Source of the DNA: Aristophania vespae
GTDB lineage: Bacteria > Pseudomonadota > Alphaproteobacteria > Acetobacterales > Acetobacteraceae
Reading direction: 5' to 3'
Assembly: GCF_009906835.1 (NCBI RefSeq)
Contig: NZ_CP047652.1
Location: 126,001-190,000, forward strand
DNA length: 64,000 nucleotides
Part shown: positions 37,285 through 46,825 of the stretch, in pieces
Layout: each line of letters starts with the position of its first letter
Numbering within the stretch: position 1 is the first letter of the stretch
Made by a program: the position numbers and the translations under genes
Notes under the pieces: generated by a model
Seen by the model: the letters and a program-made list of their open reading frames with translations, nothing else
The model's database searches: none
Told to the model about the DNA's origin: nothing

Positions 37285-38541
37285 TTATATAAGACGAATG
37301 AGAATGTGTTTTTTCTTACCTGAAGAAAGTTTGAGCACATTATCTTGAAAATAATCTTTGGTAATGATGAGGTTCTCGTCTTCAATAGCCTGATCATTTA
37401 AACGGGCACCGCCGCCGCGAATCAAACGCCTTGCCTCACCACCGCTATTAGCAAGTCCTGCTTCTGTCAGAAGACGAAAGGCAGGAAGGCCACTTTCTGA
37501 AAATAAAGACTTTTCAAGCTGCTTTTCTGGCAAAGCTGCCTGAAGTGCTCCCTGCTCGAAAATCCTTTTAGCAGCTTGTGCAGCTTCATCAGCGGCTTCG
37601 CGGCCATGACAAATGGCTGTGGCTTCAGTAGCGAGAATTTTTTTGGCTTCATTAATATCAGCACCTTCAAGGCTGCCGAGTCGTTCGCACTCTTCAACAG
37701 GAAGATCAGTAAACATTTTAAGAAAACGCCCCACATCTGCGTCTTCAGTATTGCGCCAAAATTGCCAGTAATCAAAAATAGGTAGTTTTTCAGCACGAAC
37801 CCAAAGGGCCCCTTTGGCTGATTTACCCATTTTGGCACCAGAAGATGTTGTGACCAAAGGTGTAGTCAGGCCAAATAATTTTGCATTATCTGTGCGACGG
37901 GCCAGATCTATTCCTGAGACGATATTGCCCCATTGGTCAGATCCTCCCATTTGCAAGACGGCTTTATGGCGCCGGTTTAACTCACGAAAATCATAAGCCT
38001 GCAAAATGGAGTAATTAAACTCCAAAAAGGTCAGACCTTGCTCACGGTCTAATCTTTGTTTGACACTTTCAAAAGAAAGCATCCGGCTTACAGAAAACTG
38101 AACACCCACATCTTGCAATAGCTCAAGATAAGAAAGGCGATCTAACCAGTCAGCATTATTAGCAAGAACGACTTTTTGACCATCAATGTTCAAAAACTGT
38201 TTAAGAGAAAGCTCAATGCCAGCAAGATTATGGGCAATTGTTTCTGCCGAGATAAGCGAACGGGCTTCATCACGGAAAGAGGGGTCACCTATTTTCGCTG
38301 TACCACCCCCCATGAGCGCAATGGGGCGATGTCCATGTTTTTGCAGTAGGCGCAGCATCATAATCGATAAAGCATTGCCAATATGCAAAGAATCAGCCGT
38401 TGGGTCGAAACCAATATAAGCCGTAATCGGCCCAGCAAGCAGTGCCTCATCAAGGCCCTGAGGATCAGTACATTGGAAGATCATGCCCCTGGCTTTAGCT
38501 TCTTGTAAAAAAGAGCTTTTGGGCGAGAAATCAAACGTCAT
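37285..38541 (-). CDS. tyrS: Tyrosyl-tRNA synthetase
   Basis: 418 aa class Ic aminoacyl-tRNA synthetase that charges tRNA-Tyr. Visible motifs: the HIGH-like LHIGNALSIMMLRLLQKHGH, tyrosine-binding QAYDFRELN and QMGGSDQWGNIVSGIDL, and the KMSKS-like loop GAKMGKSAKGALW. A C-terminal S4 RNA-binding domain starts near LLTEAGLANSGGEARRLI. Length and order match the TyrS1 group. The alpha/beta hydrolase gene lies 20 bases upstream on the same strand, so both may be on one transcript. Confidence 0.97.
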   Translation of the reverse strand: MTFDFSPKSSFLQEAKARGMIFQCTDPQGLDEALLAGPITAYIGFDPTADSLHIGNALSIMMLRLLQKHGHRPIALMGGGTAKIGDPSFRDEARSLISAETIAHNLAGIELSLKQFLNIDGQKVVLANNADWLDRLSYLELLQDVGVQFSVSRMLSFESVKQRLDREQGLTFLEFNYSILQAYDFRELNRRHKAVLQMGGSDQWGNIVSGIDLARRTDNAKLFGLTTPLVTTSSGAKMGKSAKGALWVRAEKLPIFDYWQFWRNTEDADVGRFLKMFTDLPVEECERLGSLEGADINEAKKILATEATAICHGREAADEAAQAAKRIFEQGALQAALPEKQLEKSLFSESGLPAFRLLTEAGLANSGGEARRLIRGGGARLNDQAIEDENLIITKDYFQDNVLKLSSGKKKHILIRLI

Positions 38542-38561
38542 TGAGCAAACTCTCTCAGATT

Positions 38562-39230
38562 TTAACCTGCTGCCTGTGCGGTCGCGCGGAACTCAGCCTG
38601 ACGGACAAGCACGTGATCTTCAAGAGCATCTGCAACCAGATCAGCCTGTTTGGCAAAAATATGATCGGCCTGGTCAAAAATACGATAATCGACAGTGACA
38701 TTCTTTTGTGTATTGAGTTTTTCAACAACCTTACGAATACTGCCTTCTGGCGCCATGGTATCCTTGCCGCCAGCAATCATTAAGCCGCTACACGGGCATG
38801 GTGCCAGGAAACCAAAGTCATAGTCATTTGCTGGGGGGGCAATGCTGATCCACCCGCTAATTTCTGGCCGGCGCATTAGAAGTTGCATACCTACAAAAGC
38901 ACCAAAAGAATAACCACTAATCCAAAGCTCAGTAGAGTTTGGATTTACCATTTGCATCCAGTCGAGGGCAGCGGCTGCGTCGGAAATTTCTCCAATACCG
39001 CCATCATAACGGCCCTGAGACCGACCTACGCCGCGGGAATTGAACCGCATGACTGAAAAGCCCATTTCCTGGAATCGGCGGTACATCGTGTAGGTGATGC
39101 GGTTATTCATTGTTCCCCCGTGCAGGGGGTGCGGATGAAGAACTAGGGCCAATGGTGCATTGGCATTTTCAGAATGGTGGTAACATCCCTCGAGCCGCCC
39201 TTCTGGGCCAGCAAACATCACTTCAGGCAT
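38562..39230 (-). CDS. Alpha/beta hydrolase
   Basis: 222 aa serine hydrolase fold. The oxyanion segment LVLHPHPLHGGTMNNRI, the nucleophile elbow GYSFGAFVG with its Ser, and a late VDYRIFDQADHIFAKQ with the catalytic His are visible; the acid is probably in GGKDTMAPEG. This is the group of short hydrolases with an HPHP motif that is common in proteobacteria; no physiological substrate is established. It lies upstream of tyrS on the same strand and divergent from the cysteine desulfurase gene. Confidence 0.88.
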   Translation of the reverse strand: MPEVMFAGPEGRLEGCYHHSENANAPLALVLHPHPLHGGTMNNRITYTMYRRFQEMGFSVMRFNSRGVGRSQGRYDGGIGEISDAAAALDWMQMVNPNSTELWISGYSFGAFVGMQLLMRRPEISGWISIAPPANDYDFGFLAPCPCSGLMIAGGKDTMAPEGSIRKVVEKLNTQKNVTVDYRIFDQADHIFAKQADLVADALEDHVLVRQAEFRATAQAAG

Positions 39231-39535
39231 TCGTCTCTCATTCTATAACCTGCCTGTTTCCCAGTGGGTCCTGTAAATAATGGAGCCCATGATTAAGGCA
39301 GATAGTCGGAAAAAATCAATTAAGAGGATTAAGACCCCATTGATATGTGCCTTATGAGAAAGCATATGTTTTTCACTAGGCAAAAGCTGTATATCGGGTT
39401 AAAGGCCTAAATTTCTACTAAAATCGACATATTTTAGCCCGTAATTGTTCAATCTTTTGAAAAAAGACTGATTTTTGAACCAGATAACGCTAAAATTACT
39501 TTGTTTTTATATTTTATTTTGGTTTTCGCGACAAA
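39231..39535. other. Divergent intergenic region without a recognisable gene
   Basis: About 305 AT-rich bases between the hydrolase and cysteine desulfurase genes. Promoters for both must lie here, but no RNA gene, riboswitch or clear operator was found. No Shine-Dalgarno is evident before the desulfurase start. Confidence 0.5.
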
Positions 39536-40645
39536 ATGCATCCTTCTATAGACTCCCCTATTTACCTTGATGCCAATGCCACAGAAATACTCCGTCCTTC
39601 TGCGCGTCAGGCTGTGTTAGAGGGTCTGAATATGGAGGGGAATCCGTCTTCGGTGCATTATTACGGTCGTCAGGCACGTCAGGCACTGGAGACAGCACGC
39701 AAAAACATAGCCTCTTACTTTCAGAGAGATAGGGAGAGTTGTGTTTTCACCTCTGGAGCGACAGAGGCAGATGCACTGGCACTTCATGCTTTTGGGTTTG
39801 CTGAAAAAAGGCGTATTCTTGTTGGGGCTACGGAGCATGACGCTATTTTGCAGAGTGCCCCGGGAGCGATAAAATTACCTGTTAATTCCCAAGGTTTGCT
39901 CGATTTAGACGTATTGAGGCAATATCTTCAGGATGGCGTGCCAAGTTTGGTATGTATTATGGCCGCTAATAATGAAACTGGAATTTTATCTCCATTAGAA
40001 GATGCCGCACGCCTTTGCCGAGACTATGGGGCTCGCCTACATATTGATGCCGTACAAATAATAGGGCGTTTAGCATTGTCGCTTACAGCGATTGAAAGCG
40101 CCAGTTTAGCTATTTCTGGACATAAATTTGGTGGACCCAAAGGGGTAGGGGCACTCATCTTGGCTGAAGATATTCCTATAGCGCCTTTATTTACCGGTGG
40201 AGGCCAGGAGCGGGGCCGCAGAGGCGGAACGCCAGCCTTGGCTAATATTTTAGGCATGGCCGCAGCTTTAAAAGAATCGAGCCAACAAAATTGGGAACCC
40301 ATTAGAAATTTGCGAGACAAATTAGAACTTGTTATCCAGGAAGCTGGTGGTGAGAGCCTTAATGCAGGCCTCGCACGTTTGCCAAATACATTATCTGTTG
40401 TTTTACCTGGGGTCTCTGCCCAAACACAGCTTATGATGCTTGATCTTGCAGGATATTGTGTATCGGCGGGATCTGCCTGTTCTTCGGGAAAAGTCTCATC
40501 TTCTCATGTTCTTCAAGCAATGGGATTAGGAGAGAAAGCGGGGCAGGCGATACGTATTTCATTGCCCTGGAATATACAGCCTGACGCCATTGAGTCTTTT
40601 GGAAAAGCGTATCGCGATATGACTCAGCGCCTGTTAAAGGGGTAA
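39536..40645 (+). CDS. Cysteine desulfurase (NifS/IscS-like, class V aminotransferase fold)
   Basis: 369 aa PLP enzyme that takes sulfur from cysteine as an enzyme-bound persulfide. YLDANATEILRPSARQAV opens the fold. SGATEADALALHAF binds the cofactor phosphate, HIDAVQIIGR carries the ring-binding Asp, and ISGHKFGGPKGVGALIL contains the Schiff-base Lys. The catalytic Cys lies in VSAGSACSSGKVSSSHVLQAMG, the IscS/NifS (group I) consensus. It is shorter than E. coli IscS (404 aa). The ferredoxin and mnmA genes follow, so it may supply sulfur to MnmA or to Fe-S cluster assembly. No iscU or iscR is next to it. Confidence 0.92.
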   Translation: MHPSIDSPIYLDANATEILRPSARQAVLEGLNMEGNPSSVHYYGRQARQALETARKNIASYFQRDRESCVFTSGATEADALALHAFGFAEKRRILVGATEHDAILQSAPGAIKLPVNSQGLLDLDVLRQYLQDGVPSLVCIMAANNETGILSPLEDAARLCRDYGARLHIDAVQIIGRLALSLTAIESASLAISGHKFGGPKGVGALILAEDIPIAPLFTGGGQERGRRGGTPALANILGMAAALKESSQQNWEPIRNLRDKLELVIQEAGGESLNAGLARLPNTLSVVLPGVSAQTQLMMLDLAGYCVSAGSACSSGKVSSSHVLQAMGLGEKAGQAIRISLPWNIQPDAIESFGKAYRDMTQRLLKG

Positions 40646-40781
40646 AATGAAGCATGTTTGTCTTAGAAAACTTGCACCTTGCATTAAGACGTTTTACCCG
40701 TGAGACATTCATTAATATTTTAAATCTCTGATCAATTATTGAGTGAGTCAGAGACTCAAGAGAGTGGAGCTAAGAGAGACT

Positions 40782-41096
40782 ATGCCTCATATAGTTTTTG
40801 TTGAACAGGATGGTACACGCCGTGAAGTTGATGCTAAATTAGGTTTGTCTGTTTTAGAAGTTGCTCATGAGCATGATATTGATCTTGAAGGCGCCTGTGA
40901 GGGGTCACTAGCATGTGCAACTTGCCATGTTATTGTAGATCCTGTCTGGGCCGATAAGCTAACACCTCCTACCGATGACGAAGAAGACATGTTGGATCTT
41001 GCTTTTGGGCTGGAAAAAACCTCTCGTCTGGGCTGTCAGATTGTAATGACTGAAGAGCTAGATGGGTTAGTCGTTCATCTGCCTAAATCTAATTAA
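40782..41096 (+). CDS. fdx: [2Fe-2S] ferredoxin, ISC/adrenodoxin type
   Basis: 104 aa from ATG 40782 ([16 protein letters not shown]). An upstream in-frame start would add 13 residues without family support. The four cluster ligands are present: [10 protein letters not shown] (spacing C-x5-C-x2-C) and the distal Cys in [10 protein letters not shown]. This is the vertebrate/ISC-type ferredoxin that donates electrons during Fe-S cluster assembly. It lies between a cysteine desulfurase and mnmA, in keeping with a sulfur-transfer cluster. Twenty-four bases separate it from mnmA. Confidence 0.93.
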   Translation: MPHIVFVEQDGTRREVDAKLGLSVLEVAHEHDIDLEGACEGSLACATCHVIVDPVWADKLTPPTDDEEDMLDLAFGLEKTSRLGCQIVMTEELDGLVVHLPKSN

Positions 41097-41120
41097 TCTT
41101 AAGGTGAAATAGAAAAAACC

Positions 41121-42208
41121 ATGCGTATTCTTGTGGCCATGTCCGGCGGCGTCGATAGTTCTGTTGTAGCTGCACTTTTAAAACAACAAGGCCACGAGGT
41201 TATTGGGGCAACACTTCAGCTTTATGATTATCGTGGTCCTGTAAAAACAGGCGCCTGTTGTGCAGGACGCGATATTATGGATGCACGTGCTGTCGCAGAC
41301 CGTATTGGCTTTCCGCATTATGTGATTGATGCGGAGAATCGTTTTCGTGATAGTGTCATAGAGAATTTTGCCGATGCCTATGCACGAGGCGAAACGCCTG
41401 TCCCTTGCGTGGCTTGTAATCAGGGTGTGAAATTTACCGATCTTTTAGGTATGGCCAGAGATCTGGGCTGCGAAGCTATGGCTACTGGTCATTATGTAAG
41501 GCGGATAGAAGGTGCGGAGCGTAACGAACTGCACCGTCCTGTCGATTCTGGTCGGGATCAGTCCTGGTTTTTATTTGCCACGACGCAGGAGCAGTTAGAC
41601 TTCTTGCGTTTCCCTTTGGGGGATATGCCTAATAAAGAAGCAGTAAGGGCACTTGCTACAGAACTTGGATTAGAAATTGCCGATAAGCCTGATAGCCAGG
41701 ATATCTGCTTTGTTACAAAAGGGTCTTATGTAGGCCTCGTCGAAGAGATGCGCCCTGAAATTAAGGGTCCTGGCGAAATTGTAGATGAAAAAGGCAATGT
41801 CCTTGGCCAGCATGAAGGTGTTGCACGTTATACGGTAGGGCAAAGCAAGCGCCTTGGTGATATTCATACAAGCGTTGGTGAGCGCCAGGTCGTTACGCGT
41901 ATTGATGTGCCGAAGCGTCGCATCATTGTAGGGCCACGTTCTAGTTTAGATGTTAAAGGCCAGCAAACGCGCATCATCCTGCGGGATATGAATTGGCTTA
42001 TTTCTCCTTCTCAGGATGGCATGAGTTGCGGTGTGCAATTAAGAGCTAGAGAAGGGCTAAGAGATGCCCATGTGCGTCCTTTGGAGCAAAATCGGGCAGA
42101 AGTTATTTTGGCCGAGCCTGCTTTGCCAGCGCCGGGCCAGGCCTGTGTGTTTTATGACGGCTCTCGTGTTTTGGGCGGGGGTTTATTACCTCAGAAGGAA
42201 TGTCGTAA
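41121..42208 (+). CDS. mnmA: tRNA-specific 2-thiouridylase MnmA, frame broken near its 3' end
   Basis: About 362 aa after correction. MnmA thiolates U34 of tRNA-Lys, Glu and Gln using sulfur passed from a cysteine desulfurase. The PP-loop VAMSGGVDSSVVAALL binds ATP; the catalytic Cys pair lies in PVPCVACNQGVKF and KPDSQDICFVTKGS. As printed, the frame runs on to 42299, replacing the usual C-terminus. One extra G in the run at 42177-42181 gives SRVLGGGFITSEGMS and a stop at 42206-42208, overlapping the ATG of the next gene by one base (TAATG). That ending fits the family and the coupling, so I take it as the true end. Confidence 0.9.
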
Positions 42209-42876
42209 TGGGGGGCAAACTTCTTCTAGGGTCGCGCCGTTATTCCTCCTGGTCATTAAGAGGATGGCTAGCTGTTCGTTTAGCTGGTCTGGACGTTGAA
42301 GAAGAAGTGATTCCTTTAAAAGGAAAGGGACAAACGGTTGAAATCCATAAACGGTCTCCCAATCGTTTAGTGCCTTATTTAGAGCATGATGGGGCTCATA
42401 TCTGGGAGAGTTTGGCTATTGGCCTCTATTGTGCCGAGTTTTGCCCTGCGCTTTTGCCTCAAGAAAGAAAGGCGCGGGCACATGCTTTAAGTATCAGTGC
42501 ACAAATGCATGCCGGGTTTCGTCATTTGCGCCAATTATGTCCTATGGATATAGGACGAAGTCCCGCTTTTCCTGAGACTCTGTCCGATGAAGAAAAAGAA
42601 AACTTAAAAACTGATCTTACTCTTTTAGGTGACGTCATTCTCAAAGCCCTGCTGAGAGATGGCAGCCCTTCATATTATCTTTTTGGTTCAGAATTTGGCA
42701 TCGTAGAAGCCATGTACGGCCCTGTCATGTTACGGATCAAGCAATATAAACTTGAACCCTTTCTTCCATCAGAGGTTAATAAATGGGTCGAAAGAGGGCT
42801 TTCCCACCCCCTTATGCAAGAATGGGTTGCAAAAGCAGAAGCTGAGCCAGATGAATGGCGCCTTTCTTACACATAA
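42208..42876 (+). CDS. Glutathione S-transferase family protein
   Basis: 222 aa from ATG 42208, preceded by AGAAGGA at 42192-42198. The N-terminal thioredoxin-like domain begins KLLLGSRRYSSWSLRGWLA, a group with SxRxSSWSLR rather than the classical Tyr/Ser/Cys site. NRLVPYLEHDGAHIWESLAI provides the cis-Pro and the E-S pair that binds the glutathione gamma-glutamyl group. The C-terminal helical domain follows. Substrate unknown. An ORF reaching upstream into mnmA exists but is not needed. Translationally coupled to mnmA by the TAATG overlap. Confidence 0.85.
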   Translation: MGGKLLLGSRRYSSWSLRGWLAVRLAGLDVEEEVIPLKGKGQTVEIHKRSPNRLVPYLEHDGAHIWESLAIGLYCAEFCPALLPQERKARAHALSISAQMHAGFRHLRQLCPMDIGRSPAFPETLSDEEKENLKTDLTLLGDVILKALLRDGSPSYYLFGSEFGIVEAMYGPVMLRIKQYKLEPFLPSEVNKWVERGLSHPLMQEWVAKAEAEPDEWRLSYT

Positions 42877-42924
42877 AATTCTTATATTTCATAGAGATTT
42901 GAAACGTTCCTGGGCTGGCACATT

Positions 42925-42939
42925 ACGTTTTGAAAACGT
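42925..42939. promoter_or_regulatory. Perfect 15-base palindrome upstream of putA
   Basis: ACGTTTT-G-AAAACGT, 160 bases before the putA start and 49 bases after the GST stop. It could be an operator for a proline-responsive regulator (PutA here has no DNA-binding domain) or a weak hairpin; no T-run follows it. The assignment is inference from symmetry and position. Confidence 0.4.
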
Positions 42940-43099
42940 CTAAAAGAGATTATCAGGCGTTATGACGTAAAAAAACATTATTTAGCTGTAACGAAATATA
43001 GACAAAGCCATCCTAATTATGGTGAGATTAGCTTATTAGTCGGTCTTCAGCTTTAGCTGGAGAGAAGTCTTGGCGACGTTGCTATGCAGGTTGTGAGTT

Positions 43100-46000
43100 A
43101 TGGCGTATCTTCCAGATCTTTTCGAAACCCTTCCCAAGCGTTCTGAATTAAGGGTCAGTATTACTGAACAAACACGCCGTTCGGAAGAAGAGTGTGTTAA
43201 AGCACTATTGGCACAGGCTGAGCTGAATCAAGAACAAGAAACCATCGCTTCAGAGGTTGCTTTCAAGTTAGCGCGCAGTCTTCGTAATCAGCGGCGCCCT
43301 GGCATTGTTGAGCAGTTAGTACAGGAATTTAGCCTGGCCTCTGAAGAAGGGGTGGCTTTGATGAGTCTGGCAGAAGCTCTTTTAAGAACACCAGATCAGG
43401 CAACACGCGACGAACTGATTCGTGACCAGGTTACTTTGGGAGACTGGATCTCTCATATGGGGGCTGGCCAGCCGCTTATTATTAATGCGGCTTCCTGGGG
43501 ATTGTCACTCACGAGCAAGATTATTGCACCTGCAAATCGTGCTAAATTAGTTCACGGTATGATTCACCGTCGTGGCATGCCTTTTATTCGTATTGCCATG
43601 CGCCAAGCTATGCAAATGATGGGGCGGCAGTTTGTTTTGGGTGAAACTATCGAGCAAGCCCTTAATGTTGCGCGCAAGCAGGAAGATGAAGGATTTACTT
43701 ATTCCTACGACATGCTTGGTGAGGCTGCGCTTGATCAAGCTGATGCCGATCGCTACCGCGCAGATTATCATGCAGCATTAGAGGCTATTGGTAAAAATGC
43801 ACGTGGTAATGGGGTTTATGAGAGGGCTGGTCTTTCGATTAAGCTTTCAGCGCTTCATCCTCGTTACAGCCGCGCGCAACGTGATCGCGTTTTAGAAGAG
43901 TTGTTGCCGATTGTAAAAGAACTTGCTGTTCGGGCGCGTCATTATGATATTGGGCTTAATATCGACGCAGAAGAAAGTGAGCGTTTGGAGCTTTCTCTCG
44001 ATCTTTTAGAGGCTCTTTGCCAAGATCCTGAACTGGCAGACTGGAATGGGATTGGTTTTGTTGTGCAGGCCTATGGGCGTCGTGCACCAGCCGTTCTTGA
44101 TTTTATTATTGATTTAGCGCGTCGTACCAAGCACCGCATTATGGTTCGTTTGGTAAAAGGAGCTTATTGGGATAGCGAAATCAAAAAAGCGCAAATTGAT
44201 GGTGCGGTCGATTTTCCTGTCTTTACGCGTAAATGTCATACAGATGTCAGCTATCTTGCTTGCGCAAAGAAGTTATTAGATGCGCCTGATGAGATTTTCC
44301 CACAATTTGCAACACATAATGCGCGCACATTAGCCTCTATTTATGCTCTGGCAGGTCCTGACTTTTCAATAGGACGTTATGAGTTCCAGTGCCTACATGG
44401 CATGGGTGAGACCCTTTACGGGCAAGTTGTTGGTTCCAAGAAGCTTAACCGTCCCTGCCGTATTTATGCTCCTGTTGGGACATATGAAACACTCCTTGCG
44501 TATCTTGTGCGTCGCTTGCTTGAAAATGGTGCAAATTCTTCTTTTGTTAATTTGGTTGGTGATCGCTCCATTCCAATTGAAAAACTTATTGAAGATCCCG
44601 CAGAACAGACAAAAGCAATTCAGCCTTTAGGAAGCAGACACCCTATTATTCATGCCCCCTCAGATCTTTATGGGCAGGAGCGTAAAAACTCTGAAGGGAT
44701 GGATTTAAATGATGAGGCTGTTTTACAACAGTTAAGAGATGCGTTGGCTAAAACCCCAGAGAAAAGCCACGCAACATCGCTGATTATTGGATGTCCTCCC
44801 TCAACGGAGATACAATCGGTTCTTAATCCGGCAGATCAGAAAGATGTTGTCGGTACATTACACGATGCGTCTAAAGAAGATGTACATCGCGCTATCGAGG
44901 AAGCCGCCAAAGCCTGTGACAGTTGGGCAGGGCGTACTCCGGCAGAGCGCGCGGATATTTTAGAAAAAGCGGCTGACCTTCTTGAGGAAGACCGCGTTTC
45001 TTTTATGGCCTTGGCTGTGCGGGAAGCGGGTAAGTCTTATCCCAATGCTGTTGCAGAAGTGCGAGAAGCAGTAGATTTTCTGCGCTATTATGCAAGTCTG
45101 ATTAGAGCTGATTTTGACAATGAGACCCATCGTCCCTTAGGTCCGGTTGTTTGCATCAGCCCCTGGAATTTCCCATTAGCGATTTTCCTCGGACAAATTA
45201 CAGCAGCGTTAGCAGCGGGTAATAGTGTCTTAGCAAAACCAGCAGAATCAACATCATTAATTGCTTTTGAAGCAACAAAATTGATGCATAAAGCTGGTGT
45301 TCCGGCAGAAGCTCTACAATTAGTGCTAGGAAAAGGAAGCAATATAGGGACAGAATTAGTATCTGATCCACGTATTGCAGGAGTGATGTTCACGGGATCA
45401 ACTGCGGTAGCGCAATCGATTGCCCGTCATTTATCGGGTCGGTTAGGGCGCAATGGTCAGCCAGTGCCATTTATTGCCGAAACTGGCGGCTTGAATGCCA
45501 TGATCGTGGATTCAACAGCTCTGCCTGAACAAGCTATCATTGATATTGTTAACTCTGCTTTTGATAGCGCAGGCCAGCGCTGCTCGGCCTTGCGTTTGCT
45601 TTGTATTCAGGAAGATGCAGCCCCTCGTGTTGTGCCTCTGCTCAAAGGTGCAATGGCCCAGCTACGTGTAGGAGCGCCCGGTCGTTTAAAAACCGATGTT
45701 GGACCCGTTATTAACGAACGCGCCCGCGATAGCATCATGGCACATATTCGTGCCTTTCAAGATAAAAAACATGATGTTTATTCAACACCCCTGGTAGAAG
45801 GGGAAACCGAAGAAGGCTTCTTCGTGCCGCCAACCTTGATAGAAGTTCACTCTGTTGAGGAGATTGGTGGAGAAGTCTTTGGGCCAGTTCTTCATGTGTT
45901 GCGCTACCATCGTCGCGGTCTTGACGCGCTCATAAAGGATATTAATGCATCAGGTTATGGATTGACTTTTGGCATACATAGCCGTCTTTCCTCAACGATT

Positions 46001-46735
46001 AACAAGCTCGTTGATAAGATCGAAGCCGGTAACATCTATGTTAATCGGAATATGGTGGGCGCCATTGTTGGAGTGCAGCCTTTTGGTGGCCGTGGCCTGT
46101 CAGGAACAGGGCCTAAAGCCGGTGGTCCTTTAGCGGTGCGGCGTCAATTATCTCAGGCACCTCTTTGTCCTTTAGCCCGGACAAAAGAATTATCGCCAAT
46201 GGCACGTAGCTGGCAGCTATGGTTGAGAGCAGATAATGCCGCCTTGGCTAAGGAGGTTGCTCCTTGGATGGAACATGGCCTGCTGAATTTGACCCTGGAA
46301 ATGCCATCTCCCGTAGGTGAAACGAATATTTATTCTCTTTTACCAAGGGGGCGTGCCCTTATTCTTGCAGAGACAGAAGATGGACTTAAAAAGCTGATAA
46401 GTTACGCTATTAGCTGTGGCAACTCCATTTCTATTCTTGCGGCGCCAGAGCTATTATCCAGCTTTAAAACGCTTCCTGAAGTTCTTAGAGAGGAAATTAC
46501 GGTCGTAAAGAATAAGGCTGACATAAGAGCCAGTTCTTTCATCCTGTCTGAATCAAGCAATGATGCTCTATGGCAGATTGTTCGCGAGCTTTTAGAAGAT
46601 CCGAAACAGGCTGTACCTGTTATTTATATCGGTGATGGTAACAGCCTGCGTCCAGAATGGTTGCTAGAAGAAAGACATGTAAGCACCAATACGGCAGCCG
46701 CAGGCGGTAATGCGCGGTTGATGGCTTTAATTTAA
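43100..46735 (+). CDS. putA: Bifunctional proline dehydrogenase / L-glutamate-gamma-semialdehyde dehydrogenase PutA
   Basis: 1211 aa. It oxidises proline to glutamate in two steps, passing electrons to quinone via FAD and reducing NAD in the second. After an arm/alpha domain (about 1-130), the PRODH barrel has NIDAEESERLELSLDL, VRLVKGAYWDSEIKKAQ and FQCLHGMGE. The aldehyde dehydrogenase domain has ISPWNFPLAIFLGQI, general base E794 (FIAETGGLNA) and nucleophile C828 (SAGQRCSALR). The C-terminal extension ends NTAAAGGNARLMALI, as in long PutAs. There is no N-terminal ribbon-helix-helix, so it is not a self-repressing trifunctional PutA. It is monocistronic; a hairpin follows its stop. Confidence 0.96.
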   Translation: MAYLPDLFETLPKRSELRVSITEQTRRSEEECVKALLAQAELNQEQETIASEVAFKLARSLRNQRRPGIVEQLVQEFSLASEEGVALMSLAEALLRTPDQATRDELIRDQVTLGDWISHMGAGQPLIINAASWGLSLTSKIIAPANRAKLVHGMIHRRGMPFIRIAMRQAMQMMGRQFVLGETIEQALNVARKQEDEGFTYSYDMLGEAALDQADADRYRADYHAALEAIGKNARGNGVYERAGLSIKLSALHPRYSRAQRDRVLEELLPIVKELAVRARHYDIGLNIDAEESERLELSLDLLEALCQDPELADWNGIGFVVQAYGRRAPAVLDFIIDLARRTKHRIMVRLVKGAYWDSEIKKAQIDGAVDFPVFTRKCHTDVSYLACAKKLLDAPDEIFPQFATHNARTLASIYALAGPDFSIGRYEFQCLHGMGETLYGQVVGSKKLNRPCRIYAPVGTYETLLAYLVRRLLENGANSSFVNLVGDRSIPIEKLIEDPAEQTKAIQPLGSRHPIIHAPSDLYGQERKNSEGMDLNDEAVLQQLRDALAKTPEKSHATSLIIGCPPSTEIQSVLNPADQKDVVGTLHDASKEDVHRAIEEAAKACDSWAGRTPAERADILEKAADLLEEDRVSFMALAVREAGKSYPNAVAEVREAVDFLRYYASLIRADFDNETHRPLGPVVCISPWNFPLAIFLGQITAALAAGNSVLAKPAESTSLIAFEATKLMHKAGVPAEALQLVLGKGSNIGTELVSDPRIAGVMFTGSTAVAQSIARHLSGRLGRNGQPVPFIAETGGLNAMIVDSTALPEQAIIDIVNSAFDSAGQRCSALRLLCIQEDAAPRVVPLLKGAMAQLRVGAPGRLKTDVGPVINERARDSIMAHIRAFQDKKHDVYSTPLVEGETEEGFFVPPTLIEVHSVEEIGGEVFGPVLHVLRYHRRGLDALIKDINASGYGLTFGIHSRLSSTINKLVDKIEAGNIYVNRNMVGAIVGVQPFGGRGLSGTGPKAGGPLAVRRQLSQAPLCPLARTKELSPMARSWQLWLRADNAALAKEVAPWMEHGLLNLTLEMPSPVGETNIYSLLPRGRALILAETEDGLKKLISYAISCGNSISILAAPELLSSFKTLPEVLREEITVVKNKADIRASSFILSESSNDALWQIVRELLEDPKQAVPVIYIGDGNSLRPEWLLEERHVSTNTAAAGGNARLMALI

Positions 46736-46742
46736 GGCTAAT

Positions 46743-46776
46743 CACCTTCTCCTCTTATAAAAAGGAGGAGAAGGTG
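46743..46776. terminator. Hairpin between convergent putA and oxyR
   Basis: Perfect 12-bp stem, CACCTTCTCCTC (46743-46754) with GAGGAGAAGGTG (46765-46776), seven bases after the putA stop. There is only a weak T-stretch (CTTTCTT), so termination in this direction may be partial. Confidence 0.65.
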
Positions 46777-46825
46777 GAGCTTTCTTAAGCCGATAACTTG
46801 GCTAAAAAGGCTAATTTATACTGTT

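Noticed and set aside
42064..42207. Upstream extension of the GST gene into mnmA
   Set aside because: The extension overlaps conserved MnmA codons; ATG 42208 has a ribosome site and starts the family fold.
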